A DNA stretch of 64,000 bases from NCBI GenBank assembly GCA_013398615.1, contig VZSR01000479.1, forward strand, positions 1,605,935-1,669,934, read 5' to 3'. This DNA is from Brachypodius melanocephalos (lineage: Eukaryota; Chordata; Aves; Passeriformes; Pycnonotidae). The notes beneath the pieces were generated by a model. That model did not search any database and was not told the DNA's origin. It saw nothing but the letters and a program-made list of their open reading frames with translations. Shown piece by piece: positions 1 to 14,000 of this stretch. The translations under genes were made by a program, and so were the position numbers. The stretch's first letter is position 1. Every line of letters begins with the position of its first letter.

Positions 1-701
1 TCAATAAATATCTATTTTATTTTCTAGCTTTGTCCAGTCTCTGTTCCAGGTCAGCCTGCCCGAGGCATCAGGGCAGGGGACCACAGGAAACATGGCACAG
101 ACCCAGCACTGGCCACAGAAACCTCACCAATTATCAGTTAAAGGAAAACAGATCTGCAGCTTGACAAAAGTGGCTTAGGAGTAACAAAGACAAGACTAAA
201 AAAGAATATCTAACATATGTAACAGCAACTGAAACACCACACAGCAATGGACAGCAAAAGATACAATTCCATCAGCTTCTGTGCACAGTTTGGATCTGTC
301 ACTGGTGGTACCCAGCAGGTTTTAAGCATTGGGTTTGACACCTCTTTGTGCAGCAGGGACTCAATGACTTGGAGCAGTTTGTTTGATGAAGCTGCTCTGA
401 ATCTCTGGGCTTGCTCACAGCTCCTTCAGGACTGGCTAAGTGACACTGGTGCAGCTTTCACTAACACAGCATGGCTCCCTTGCTCTTTGGAAATGTTCTT
501 ATTTACTACAATAAACAAAAATTCTTGTTACAAAACATCGGCTTGTCACACAGCAAAATTATACTTGTAGAACAGTTAGTAGAACTTACAATATTTATAT
601 TTTATCATCATGATAATGAAAATTATTGCTTAATTATATAATTAAATCAAATTCAGGAAGTGCTTAAACAAAGTAGCATCGTACACCAACTGGTTCATTT
701 C

Positions 702-743
702 ATTCATTTAGTTCAGTCGCTTAAAGACTGAACTAAAGTGAAT
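702..743. repeat. Compact inverted repeat (hairpin)
   Basis: The left arm (702-718) and right arm (726-743) pair over a 7-nt spacer GCTTAAA. The inner 12 base pairs, built on TTTAGTTCAGTC and its complement, are perfect. The outer part continues with one bulged base through ATTCA/TGAAT. This is directly visible. Whether the hairpin is transcribed or functional is unknown; it is shorter than a typical microRNA precursor. Confidence 0.75.
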
Positions 744-2605
744 AGATAGGAGATATTTTAATTCTTCTGATTAACTAATTTGCACCCAAAAAAAGGTGTA
801 AAAGTTGGCATTACATTAGCTTGGATAGTTGAAACCACTTTTTAGTCTTAAAAAGTATTTCAGAAAAAAATACATAGGGTCCAAAAGGGCATTTCAAAAT
901 CCTTTGAGGCAGTTTCACAGCCTTTTCATTAAGTCAGATGTTTTCTGTGTATTTTATCCCAAGTGAATACACAGTTGTCTACAGGAATGTGTATTTTTCC
1001 ACCCTGAAGTACTCAGTAAAAGGAAAAAAATGATAATTTCTGCTTTGTTATTCATATGTAATAAACACACACATTTAGTCAACAACGAGAATCCAACCAT
1101 CGTATTTCAAATTGAGGAGTGTTCTCTTTTTGTGCCAGTTCAAGGTGCATCCCTCACACAAATGCCAGGTTACCATAAGGATGATACCAGCAGTGGGTAC
1201 AACAGCATTTACATCCCTCTAAACTCTGCAGGAAAGCACTGCTATCAGCAAGGAAAGCATTCACCAGGTCATCACCTTAAAAAAGCAACAAAGAGCACAA
1301 ATCAACACCATTTTGGAGAGTGAACATGGGCATGATGAACACATCACAGCTGCAGAGAGCACTTTAATAAAAGCCATGTGGTGGCATTTATTTATTTACA
1401 CAGGCATGAAACAAACTTTTTTTGTTTTTCAGAAACTTCCCAACATTGTTATTTTATTTTAGTTTCGGAAAGCACCTATGGATACTCTTTGTCTCAGGGA
1501 AAAAAAAAAATAGGGATACTAAAACCAATAAAAGAATAATTAAAAAAAAAATCCCAAACTTAATTTACAGAGGCTCTGAAAAGGGACAATCTGCAATAGC
1601 ACAGAGCTAGGTTTCACTATAATTGAACTAAGTGACAGATATTAAAATTAATGCTAAATTGTTCTGGTCCTGTTTAAAAAGACTCTATCCTCAGTTTTAA
1701 AAGATATGCAGGATTTACTATGTGAGGTCACATGTTGTTGCTTCTAGCCCAGAAATCTACAGCTAAAGGCATTGACATGGACCAGAAGAGAAAAAAGATT
1801 ATAAAATTTGAGAAAATAATTATCATCTAACTCTATCTGATTCACAGTCACAGAAATTAAATAGGTACATATCCTGCAAAATCAAAACAGAATAAATTTC
1901 AAGTTTTACTTCCTGAAAGTCTGTGTACTTCTTTCTCTGTATCTGTTTCAAGCAAAGGACTAAAATACCATAAATAATTTCCACATCTTTATCTGAGAGC
2001 GTATTTTTCTCCAGGTCATACATCTCTAGATACTGGAGGTTTTTTTACAAATACTGAAATTAAAATGGCAGACATTTACCACTTTAACCATTGTCCCTCC
2101 CCATTCATATGTAATCTGTCCTGAAGGGGTAATCAATTCCCTCTCCTGGAATTTATATGAATGAACCAACAAATAAACAAATGCAAGAGCTCCCTGGCAA
2201 GAGAAAACAGACCTGTGTCCAATGGGATTGATCTACACAGTAAATCCATCCAGTGAAAGTAATGATTTCCAGAGGCTTTTAGGAAAATCTGCCTGAAATG
2301 AAGGAAAATACAAAGTATTCCAGAGAGATCCTCCTTTTTTTGTTCACATCAGAAGCAAAAAGTTGTATTAGATAACAGCATTTCCAGCCAAGGGTATGAA
2401 CCACAGACAGGGAGATGCTGTACGTCCAGATCACAGAACAAATGACCCATAGAGTTCTCAAAAGTATGGCCAAAAATCCTTCAAAGATGGGGAAAATAAC
2501 TTGATAATGAAAGTCATGACAGAACCAGCTATCCCAAAATCTCTGCCCTTGGGATCTACCTGCAAAAGGTTCAGATTAAAGCAGTGGATAGGATAACCCA
2601 CTGAA

Positions 2606-2685
2606 AGAACAACCAGAAAAAAAAATCAAACAAAGAAAAAAACCAACAAAAACCCTCACACAAAACACCAAACAAACAAAACCCA
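2606..2685 (+). repeat. A/C-rich low-complexity tract
   Basis: A run of almost only A and C with CAAAC, CCAAC and ACAAA words and very few G or T. It belongs to a family of similar tracts found in both orientations across the window (for example 9881-9905, 25075-25112 and 53043-53100). It may be a degraded A-rich tail or simple-sequence DNA. No retro-element body is recognisable immediately upstream. Confidence 0.7.
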
Positions 2686-5600
2686 GCAGCTGGAGAGGCA
2701 GCAAATTTGATCTAAGGATTATGAGGTATTTGCCTGGGTAAGGCCTCTTTTAGTTGCAGAGAAGAGAGGCACGGCTGGGCAACTTATTACCTTCCTCACC
2801 CATCTCTGCCCCAAAATCCATAATAAAAGAAAAAAAATAAAATAAATGGGAAGAAGCCAGCGTGGTGAAACAACAAAGGGCACCCAGACACTAGGAGATA
2901 TTGACATCAGAGGAGTAACTCCATTCATGACAAATTTCTGGGTATCCATCTCTCAGTTGCTGCCAGCAGCCATGCTAATCACTTGAAAACTTTCAGTTTT
3001 CCTCAAGCAGAAAAATAATACACAATAAACCACAGCCCTATTCCATACATCTAAGCAGAAAACACCCTAGGAGCAAAAATGTCCATTACAGAATCTCAAT
3101 GACACCGATTTGGCAAAAATTCAATTAAAGAGAAAAGCTGTTAGCAGAGGATGGCTTGCGCTCACCAATTAACATGATTTTTGACAGTGTTACAGGATGA
3201 TAATCAGTCTAATGGCTTTTATGGATTTCAGTCTCCCAGACTGGCTTAAAATAATAATTCTGCCTTTAAATACAAGGGCCTGAGAGAGTCTTGTTACTCA
3301 GACATGCAGAACAATCCTCAAATTCTCATTCAGAGTTGCAGTGTGGGTAATATGGACAAATAATCCATATGCAACAGAGGAAACCCACATCATAACCATG
3401 TGCTAGCTTGAGTTACAAGAGCTGCTCAGAGTAACTACATTAATTACAGGATCCCCTCCATGAGTGTTATCAAAACACCCAAGTTTTTTACTCATTTCGA
3501 GCGCTTGAGCTATTCAACATTTCAGTTCCAGAATCTGCAATTCATTCAGCTCTCACGGTTTCATTTGGCATTCCTCTCACTTGACGAGTATCAGAATCCC
3601 CTTCCCTTGGTTTTCCCCTCGGCTGCCTGGCAGTTGGAGGTACCTAACAAGCAGTTTGGTGGCTTTCAGCCCTCTCTTCCTGAACAGTTGCAAACTGGGC
3701 ACAGATATTACCCCATCAGATTTACAGATATCATCTGCTAATGGCTAAATTTATCAAGGACATACTCTAAAATAAAATAAAATCCTTTTGATTTACTCCT
3801 TCACTTACCAGCATTTCTCACAGCACCAGACACTGCCTGAAGGAGTGTTTTCTCCAGCTTCTGCAGCATCACAGTTCCTGCAGCAAGCAGCAATTCACTC
3901 TTTGGGATATGCAGAGCTCAGAGAGCAGAACTGGAACCACCCATTCATATTCTCTGCTAACTGTCCCCAGTCTGAGCTCTTTAGCACTTTTACAGACCCT
4001 GCCACTTGTGAAAACTTCTGTGGTCAGTACACTTGGTGTTTATTATATTTATTGTATTTGTGTAGAGAACGAGAAGCACAGCTCAATCAGATTTTACGCC
4101 CAGGGGATATTGTAGCAGCTGCACAGGTATAATTGCTTGTCAATGACAGGGCACAAGCAGGAGGCCAAACAAGTGCAGATTCAAACATATCCTTTACACT
4201 ATTCCTTCCTATTACGAGGTGTATCTGACAGGTGTTGGGAGTGTGAAAAGACAGTGAACATCAGATAATGAAACACCCAGAAAGCGTCAGGAGGTGAACA
4301 CGCCTCCCTGAATAGACAGCACGAGAGAATGCTCACCACAGAAACGTGAAAAAACCTTCTCAAGACCTAAATGACCCAGGAGGCAAAATGGAAAACAAAG
4401 TACACCAGAACAATCTTCATCAACTGCAGCAGTGTACAGTCCAAAGCTCTTTATTTCATGCAGTTTTTGTGTTCTAATGGACAGGAGTAGCCAACTGACA
4501 ATGAGAAATTGCTTCTTCCACAGGCTCTCTTCTGAAGATCAATATTTTTAGGTGCAATAAGGATCAATGCCCCATTACAATATGACCAAGAACCTCAAAT
4601 ACTCTACAGGTCTTCCTAAAACAAGTCAGATATTAACAGGCACCAAAACACCCATCTGACAGCATGATCTGAATATGACACAAAGCTGGTTTACAATGTA
4701 GTTCACCTGGATTCAAGCACAGCACTGCTTTCAACAGAAATGACCCCGATTTACATTTTAGGAGTTATGCATCACTTATTTTACATGGTGACTTTTTCCT
4801 GCAGTGGTAGTTACACTTAAGAAATGCAAACTATGATGTAGCTTCTATTTTTTGTTTTAATACTTGGCAATCTTGGTGGAAACAGTCTTATTTGGTTTTC
4901 TTAGCCTACAAATAAATCCAAATTACTTCTGTCTTGATGAGCAATAATCCTGAAGATTGTTTGCAAGCAAAAAAAAAAAAAAAAAAGTAGCAATTTTAAC
5001 CACTCACTTCTACTCTGGCATTTCAGCCAGAAGCACCTGTTCCCTTCAGGGAAGAGAACAGTCAGTAAAACAGGACAGACAATAATGTTATCCACGCTTT
5101 TATCCCTCTGTGACCAGCTGACTGAAAAGACCAAGGTCATTCAAAGACTCTGATCCTGTTTTAGAAGAGAGAAAAATTAACTCCCTGAGTTTGTTCATTT
5201 GCTGTAAGTGTGACATAATTTGAGAGAAAATAACTAATGCGATACCAAGCCCACTTTTAGCAAAATAAAATCTCAAAAGCAGCAAAGCAATAAATAAGTA
5301 TCAGTTGTAATTTTGGATTTATGTTCATAACTTAAGGAACAAAAAGCTCTGAACTCTAGTTCACATCAAATCCACATGACTCCAGTCTATGTCTCTTACC
5401 AGGCTTCTTTTTTAATTTAAAGTACAAACTTCACACCTGATAGAACAACAAACAAACCAACCACAGAAGAACAACAGTTCTGCTCAATTTAGACCTGGTT
5501 TCACGTTGTGGGGAGAGACTACAATGGTCAGAACCCCATCTTATTTACTGGGTATTAGAATAGCACATTTTGAAAAATGTACAAGCACTAACTTCTTTTG

Positions 5601-7220
5601 ATGTTTTTAACTCTGGCTTTGCCTTATTGAATGTATTTCACATTTAAGAAGTGAGAGCCCCAGTTGCAGAAGTGTTATATTTTATTCACGGATTTGGTAT
5701 TCGTTGAACTGGGATAATGTATTGCCAAGTTCTCTGAATCAAGTCCCAATCTCCATTTTGCTCCATTTTTCAGAGGTCACAGAAAAGCCAAAAACACTTT
5801 ATCAAGAAGTGGTGAAGTGAAGCAGAAAAATAAAAACTAAACACAGACTTATAATAATTTTTTAATCTTAATAAATCAGTTTAGGTTTTTTTGTTTAATT
5901 ACATTTGACTGGCCTTTTGGCTGAAAGAATGGAAATTATTATTAGGAGAAGAGACAGTGACAGGAAGGTAATGAGAAAGCTTCTGTAAACTGACATTTTT
6001 GGATCAGACCAAATTAGCAAAGACCTGTCCTTTTTTCTGTTTTTCCCCTCTGCCTAAAATGAGTTGTGGAAAACAACCACATCTCAGTACACCTGAACTA
6101 TTGGTCTGCCAGGACACAGATTCCAAGTTTCCCTTTCTTAGAGACACAGGAAATGCTCTTCTCAAAAAAAGAGATCATCAGAAGTGAAACTACATGCAAA
6201 GCTGGATATACTACAGCATAATCATTAAATTTATGTCACAGATTGATGGGAGAAGTGAACAGAAAACTCACTGGAGCTTTATAAAAGTGTAGCATTGGCA
6301 AATACCTACAGGGGATTAAAGACAAAACTAAACCACAACAGAACAAGGATGGCAAAAATGACAAGCAGCAAACTCAGATGACTTACACAGGCCTTTGATA
6401 AACTGGGAATATTAAGGCCCTTCACCTTTTTCTGTCTCCCCAGCACTGCATAAGTCATCTCTGGGCAAATTATTTTAACATTCAGTTTTCACCTGATAGA
6501 TCTTTTGCTTGTACAATCCATTTTGGAGGCATAACTTGTTTTCTTTGCTAAGATTTCATTTCCTCCCATCTCACAGCTTGATGAAATCTATTTCTGAGTT
6601 CCTCATCTCCCAGTGAAAGCTGACAACAAGCATCAGACAAAATGTAGCTGTCCCATATGAGGTAATTCATTTCTGTCAAAGATTAGACATTTTTTTCCCT
6701 TAACATGAGATGACTGATACTGTTCTGCAAGATCCAAAGGGACAATTTAACCACTTAAGTGCCAAGAGATCCTGAGGATTGGCTTTTCTCCTCAAAGCAC
6801 ACAGTGCAATGGTGAAAGCAGATGGAAGCCTCTAGAAGGTCTGGTAATCTCCTTCCTTTTGATTTGAGGCTTTGTCTTGCTAAATTTGGGCCTAATCAAT
6901 ATTTCTCAGTTGATAAGTTCTGTAATATAGCAATATTTTGAAATTACATATTTGAACACTTCTAACCAGTTGAAACTTATTTTCTCCTCTGTACAGCACA
7001 GGGAGGAAACCTGAGGTACATGAACTCACTTATGACTATTCATGACCTTAATGGTAATGAATTCTTTTGAAATGCAGCTCTCACCTGACTTCCCATCTAC
7101 TTTAAATCATAATCATCCATCAAAACTCAGGGAGACCCAAACCATGTAAGCTCATCATCTTATTGCATCGGTTGGCAATTGTCTGGCATTCTATTGTATA
7201 GAAGTAAAAGCAAGAAGAAT

Positions 7221-7335
7221 TGTGTATTGATATATTGTATATTAATTACAATATGTATATTATATATTGCATAATGTAATAACAATACAATATAATACTA
7301 TTATAGTATATTATATATAAATACATATAATTATA
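7221..7335. repeat. AT-rich simple-sequence tract
   Basis: About 115 bp of nearly pure A/T with interleaved TATAT, ATATT and TACAATA words and no G/C-containing unit. It behaves like a degenerate AT microsatellite. It has no coding capacity and can probably form many alternative small hairpins. Confidence 0.75.
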
Positions 7336-7340
7336 TTAAT

Positions 7341-7611
7341 TTACAAAAATAATTGAATATCGTCAGTCCTTACATACACATATATAAATGGCTATTCACT
7401 GACAGTGAAAGAGGGGAGAGGAAAAATGAGTTACAAGCCCCTCTGAGGCACGGGTGGGTCATTCCCAGCTCCTGGGACTGGGAACACTCAGGGAACTTGG
7501 GCTCCGTGGCACCAGGGGTGCTTGGAGTGGGCTGCCTCAGCTGCTGCAGTTTGGTGATGCTCCAAAGAACAGCAAACAGCAGGTGAAGGGACAGAAACAA
7601 CCCAGCTCAAT
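7341..7611. other. GC-richer patch without a supported gene
   Basis: From about 7430 to 7600 the GC content is clearly above the surroundings, with words such as CTCCTGGGACTGGGAAC. Several overlapping open frames of 60-98 codons exist on both strands. Frames open on both strands at once are expected from GC-rich, stop-poor DNA, so I do not call a gene. CpG is sparse, so this is not a CpG island. It could be an old repeat copy that I do not recognise. Confidence 0.5.
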
Positions 7612-7636
7612 CCACCCCACCCCACCCCACCCCACC
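7612..7636 (+). repeat. (CCCCA)n microsatellite
   Basis: About five uninterrupted CCCCA units. Seen directly. Length is likely polymorphic. The complementary strand is a TGGGG run with quadruplex potential. Confidence 0.9.
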
Positions 7637-7859
7637 TCTCTCTTCCAAATGGCTGAAGGCCCTCGGCACCCTTTGTGTGGCCATGAAATCTGCTGGGTCA
7701 GGCCACAGCCACAAGCACAGCAGATTTCTGAATTTCTGACACTTAATTGAAGCTTTTCCAGAGAGATAGATGAAATAAATAGAGAACAAAACGTTTTGGT
7801 GCTGGCATCTGATGTTTTCCTCAAGAAACAGCTCTTGATGCCAAAAATACTCGGGAATC

Positions 7860-8060
7860 AGCGTTTGAAAGGTTAATTAGATTCTCCATAAGCATTTCAA
7901 TTACAGGAATGAGAAATTAGCCCATTTAATACATATTTAATATGTATCCTGACACATCCTATTTGTTTCAGATTTTCTCTGCCACGAGATTTTTCTTTTG
8001 CAGACGGCATCATTAATCACAACATCACGTTTACAACGTAGATCACCTCTGGAGGCCAAG
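7860..8060. promoter_or_regulatory. Candidate conserved non-coding element
   Basis: High-complexity AT-rich sequence with TTAATTA near the start, a near-perfect 19-nt palindrome at 7929-7947 (ATACATATT, one central base, AATATGTAT), and several CpGs (CACGAG, GACGGC, CACGTT, AACGTA) that are rare elsewhere. Homeodomain-like cores and retained CpGs are typical of conserved developmental enhancers. This is inferred from composition only; no alignment was possible. Confidence 0.3.
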
Positions 8061-11000
8061 GGCTACTCTCATCAAGATCTTTAGCTACAGTTGTTTATTC
8101 CTTCCATCAGCAACATGAAACCTGCTCTATGCACAGCACCACAGCAGCCCAGAGGTGAACTGAGTGCTGTGTTTCCCACACCAAACCCTAAATCTGAATT
8201 CTGCACGATGAGGCCGTGCTTGAAGACCCAAGATACCCTCTGAGTAGCCATGAATTATAGACAGAGCTGCCCAACCTTGTTAAGTGCACAGGAGCAGTCA
8301 TGCAGAAATTCTGGTGCGTACTGCACCCTCTGGATTTCATCCTAGTTTCAAATTACAAGGAGCCAGATGTAGTTAAATACGCATTTGTGAGATGAGAACA
8401 GTTTCATGTTTTGAAAGAACAGTTTTCTTTCTGAAAATGCTGCTTTATCAAGTTCAAAATATTTTCCAAGAATATACTAATTGTTCCTTACTCTTATTTA
8501 GGAAGTGTCACTAAAAGTGGTTCAGCAAGATGTAAATATTTAGTTTGAATTTCGCTAATTCAATTGCAGTTAAACTCCTATAAACAAAAAATATTATGAA
8601 TAGTTAGAGTGCTTTAACAAGTTACGTTCCAAGTCAAATAAACAAGCCTGAAACATTAAAAATTGGTGACAGATGAACAAAAGGGAATGGCAATAATTTT
8701 GAGAATAAATGCTGATACCGTGTCACTGAACAGTCTGTGCTAGGGTTTGAGGTTGTTTTATTTTTCTATATCCATAAGATTAATTTATAGTTTTGCCCTT
8801 GAACTCAGTAAGGGCAGAGAGCCACCTAATATCTACTAGTCCATGGGGGATAAAGTGGGAGAAAAACTGATTTGTACCACGCTCTGCACAATATCTGTGT
8901 TCTCATTTTATGTCTTCTGGGGCGGGTTGTTCATGTATATGTAATTCTGAAAACATTTGATTAACACAAAGTTCCCTCAGACTGCTCTAAAATAAATCCA
9001 AACAATTTGCCAGTACTGAGCAGACTGACACAGTCTCTGTGTTCCATGGATCTATACCAGTCAGCCCAAATCAGTTCTCATTCACAGAAGCAGTCAGTCC
9101 TAGAGCTTTCAGCAGAAATGGGATTGGATCTCTGCTAACAGAACCCAAGGAAATGTTTAAAAAACAAAATTAAAAAAAAAATTCTACATTTGCAGCATTT
9201 TTATTTTTCAAAAGTGATCAGAAGCAGAGATAATTTTTTTATGAAGAAAATAAAAATTGCTAATTACATCTTTTTTTTTTTTTGCTTCCCCATAACTAGG
9301 AATTAAGTCCAGTTATATGTATCTTAATGAATGGACAAACAATATGCTCAGTAAGTACCTCAGCAGGCACATGCAAGGTGATCAAATAAGAACCTCAGTG
9401 TTCTGGTGTGACAACCCAAGGTTTTACTAGTTTGACCATTTATAAGTGATCAAAGTACTTCTCAGAAAATGCAGTCTTTGAAATGGAAATAGTAGTTTTT
9501 ATCTTAAATTTTACCTTTACACAGGTTTGGAAAGTTTTGTTTTCTTTCTTGAAACAGGTTATATGTCATAATTGTAAATCAATCTAAAACTGCTCTGTTC
9601 TCTTCATTCCTCCATCTCCTAGTGCTAATCCTAATCAAAGCCATCAGTCCCATCCCTCTGGGCATTAAAAAAATGTTTCTTAGTTTTCAGGATTGGTAGC
9701 TTCAATTATTTTTGCAATTATTTGCTAAATTTAATTTCTGATCTCGTTCTATAATCCCAGTTACAATTTCTGATCAATTATTTGATGCAACTTCAAAACA
9801 AGAAGTCTTAAATTGTGCTTCCTGCAAGATTCTGATTTATGAGTGCTCTAAGGGTTGGCTATTGGTAGGAATAGCTCAGGAAAAAAAAAAAAAACAAACC
9901 AACAATTTTTCCCTTGGGATTTAAATCACTTGCCAATTTTTGCACAACAATTTAATTAGGAAAATTAGCAAGGGAATACTTTGGACTGCTGCAATATTTT
10001 GCAAGTTTTCAGTTTCCTACCAGCAATGCTTCCCCCTCTAGCCCTGAATGACAGATCTGATTAAGTTGTTGAGAGGAAGAGTGGATCATCTCTTGTGGGA
10101 CCAAAATAAAGTTGCAGTCCCTTCACAATTTGCAGATTGCAGAAGGCATCTAAAGTGCATAAAGGTCATTCAAATTAATCAAATATTAACAACTTAATAA
10201 GACTGGATTTGATGGAGGAGAGTTGTGTGTGCATCCATTCCAGCTGAAGTTGCAGTTAAGATGATTTTTAGTTCTTTGTTCTTTTCTGCTCATTTTGCAA
10301 TCTAAGCATATCAAATATTTTGATACAATTTTTGCTCCTGTAACGTATTTGAGAAATCACTTAAGCACTCAGAGGGGTAGTGGCTCACATCCAAACAGGT
10401 TTGAGAACGAGAAAAGCTTGTTGCTCAGTGCCTTTGTTTCTTGAATTACTCTCCTTGTCCTAAAGGAGACCTTTAAGATGAATTCTGAGCGAGCAGCAGA
10501 GCTGGTAGAAACAACAATCAGGAGTCAATGATAGGAGGTGCAAGAGGCACAGGGCTTTGGGGGCCAAAGCTGTGTTAGAACCTCCCATTCACAAAGACCT
10601 TGGCTGCAATTGCCACCTGCGAAAAAGCACTTTGGAAAAGACATTGCAAAGATAAGGTTAATGGAATTTTCCTACAAGCAACTCCTAAGGGATTCTCTGT
10701 TAAAAGAATCACTTTCCACGTTGGATCTTGGGTTATTTCAGTTATCAATCTTACAAATTAAGGCAGGCTTCTGACAACATAAAGTGTATAAATAATATGC
10801 AGTCCTCCTTGAACTCTTACAAATTAGCCAGCAGTGAGATTCAAGTGAAAGACCTCAAAGTAGCATCATCCAAACAGCAGAATTTTTCTTCCCACAAGGA
10901 AACTCAAAAGTGAATAGCAACTGTTTACAATAAAGTCAGAAAAGAAGCTCTGTTGACTTTCCCACTTTATTCAACTTGAGAACTCTGTCTGATAAGGGAA

Positions 11001-14000
11001 ACCAGCAGAAAAGCCATAGAGATCATAAAGCACAACTACAGTGAAATTGGTAGGAATTAATATGCTTGCAGGCAAACTAAGAAGTGACAAATTACCCAAG
11101 TCACTTAGATGCTCACAAATTAGAAATTTTCTAAATTTTGTTCCTTTTGTTCATGTGTTTTAGTATGAGGCTTACAGAATACTTTTGCTGAGGGGAAAGC
11201 TGAAAATATTTTAAACAAACAATTTGTTAAAAAATACCCTCCATGGAGAAATGTGATGAAATTATTTTATTCTCTTGAACAGAATGCTCAAGGGAGATGG
11301 CATTTTCTAATTTTAAGACCTAAAATAGAAAACAGGATGTAGTAGATGTGATTTAAGTTAGGGACAGCTGTGTTGAAGTTGTACAGTAGGAAATGCAATG
11401 GTATTACAGACAGGATAAATTTAGACTTGTGGACTGTTTTTTGTACCAAGCAGTACTTTTTGTTTCTGATCCAATAACAGAACACAAGCCACTGATTCTG
11501 AAGTGCTCTCATAATCACATAGTACTGTGAGTATTTCAGCCCTCACATCAGAATCCCTCTGCAGACCTTAGTGGCAAATCCTTGTTTTTAGCTCTGTGTT
11601 AAATGGGTTCATTTGCACAAAAACAAGGCACTCATAACTCAGATACAAACCACAAAGCTCCTTTGGAATCACATCACGGCCGGGCTATTGTACATCCTGC
11701 TCCCATCAGTTTGTAAAGAAACAATTTTGCCTTTGAGATACTCCTTCACACCATTTCCACATGTTACAGAGACATTCCTGTATTGTTGGGGAATATTAGA
11801 GGGACACTGCTGTGTCATTTCATCCTTGGCCTGAGTGGGGTCAGTGCCTGGCTGGCACCAATGTATGGAAAAGTCTGGGGATGGGTTAAATCTGACAGTC
11901 ATGGGAGTTTTGGCAAGTCTCCCTCTGGGGAGCAGAGTGTGGTTTATGAAAAGGGAAAAATGCTAAAAGTTTTGCTCATGATGGCTGCCCATAGTACTAA
12001 ACTCCTATTTTACACCGAGTTTCTTCTATAGTATTGGATCCTGTTTAAAGAATATAATGTAGAAAGATATGGGCAAGCCCAGCTGTGAATAGCCTGTCCC
12101 TCCCTCTATATTTCATGTGTCTGCAGCCACACACAGACAGGGTGTTAGAGAATAGATTAGACTCTGAAAAACAATGCTCCTGTTTCTATACATTGGAGAA
12201 GGACTCTGCTCTATTCATTTTGCAGGATAAGATACAATCAATGACCCAAAGCTTTCTGTCATTCTTGTGAGTTATACCTTGCCTTTCCTCTAAGTTATTG
12301 AACAGGAAGACAAAAATTATTATTTCATCCATAATTCTATCTGTATTGATATATGAACTATATAAAGATATTCCAATTCAGACTGTACTTTGAATTTAAA
12401 GTTGTATGTGCTGTTTGGCAACAAGGGAAACAGAATTTTTTCCCTGGGCTGCCTATGATGGTTTTTTAGAAGTTGAAGGAAAGCTCCATATGAACAGAAC
12501 TGTAATGTTAGCCAACCTGCCAATCAAGACACTAATCCTCCACACATCTCCACCGTCAGGAGACAGATACCTGGAAGCTGGTATGCAGGAGATAAAGGGG
12601 AAATCTGGACAGCAACCAGAAAATGTTCAAAATAAAAACTAAATTCATATGTCCAGATATATTTTCCTTAAAAAAATAATCTAATATGAATGATACTAAA
12701 GAATTTTGACCTCCACAGATTAAACAGAGCTGTACTCACATACTTGTGGCTGTTGGTTGCTTCCAAATACCCCCTGGAACAGTATTTTGTCTTTACTGCA
12801 TTTCCAGACAAAGGCAAAGTGTTCTTGAAAGGGGAAATAACTGCACTGGTTAATTTTGAGTCACATCAATGACTGTGGAAGGCATATTTAACTATTTAAA
12901 GAAATAGGCAATGCTTTTATATTCAAATCTTCACGTCTGGATACAATAAAAACATGGTGAATTGGAGAAGAAACAAAACTGTAATATAATATCCAGAACT
13001 CACTGGTCATTGAATATTAAACATTGTGTTCTTTTATCCACTGCAAAAGAAAGAAATGTAGGGATCCATGTAAATGTGCTGTCCACTTGTACTCTTTTCT
13101 GAGGCATTAGGTTCAAGCAGATAAACTGGAATAATTTAAGCAAATTTATTCTTTTTAGATGTTCTCTTCAGATATTGTAAATAATTCTCCAGATAATTGT
13201 AAATGTTATTTCTACCCACGACTCTTGCTCTGTAGCATATACCCAGGCCATTGATATCAGTAATTTGACACTCCAAGTTTAGCTGTTTTGACCACAAACA
13301 TAAGTTACAAGAACTGTTCATGCTCAGTGATGCACTGATTATCTTTTTTGAGATTAGGCTCATGTTAAAACTCTGTGTGAAGTTATGAATGAGAATTTTG
13401 GGTTTTGTGAATATTCTTGCAATACTTAAAATTGGCTGGCTCCCGAAGTGTGCCTGCCAGTAAAGTAATTTGCTGGAATACTGTTGGAAAGCAAATACAG
13501 AAGGGGTGTGAATACAGTCAAAGAGAATTCATTTGCAAATCAAATGGATGGTGGAAGAGGAGTTGCATTCAATGAATTCAACAAAGACACTGTCACAATA
13601 AATACAAGAACATTTGGCAAGGATAACCTTTGCAAGACTTGCTATCTGTGTTCTGCAAAGGTATCCATATGTGTGAAGTCCCTATCTCCATGCAGGATTC
13701 TGTCTATTCCAGCAGATGCAGACCTGGCCTATTGAGCCGCTTGCAGAGCCAGATCACTAGACTAGCATTAACATTTAAAGTTGGAACTGAAACAGCTTTT
13801 CTGAAGTCATTGAATAAATAACTAGCCCTTGTATATAGAGGAAGAGAAGTTACATAATGTTTTATTCCTATTTTATCTTTTATTAGAAAAGATAACCAAG
13901 TACTACCATTATTATCATGATAGTGTAGGGAAAAAAATAAAAAGTGAATCGTACATTAGTAAGTACTAGGCACAGGATATTTATATTTTCACTCTCCCAT

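Larger units (their letters stand above)
1..7220. other. Non-coding AT-rich DNA, no gene seen
   Basis: Unique-looking AT-rich sequence with short open frames only (114 codons or fewer). None of these shows a domain, a codon signal or a convincing pair of splice sites. It contains a hairpin at 702-743, an A/C tract at about 2606-2685, a smaller A/C tract at about 5443-5466, and a pure A run near 4971-4986. A decent plus-strand acceptor-like polypyrimidine tract ends near 6450, but no good donor follows it. I see no transposable element that I can name here. The block is consistent with an intron or intergenic spacer. Confidence 0.6.

Noticed and set aside
1823..2023. Minus-strand open frame of 66 codons with a possible short exon inside
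   Set aside because: A CCAG acceptor and GTATTT donor can be drawn, but there is a stop upstream in the same frame, no protein match that I recognise, and the pyrimidine tract is poor.
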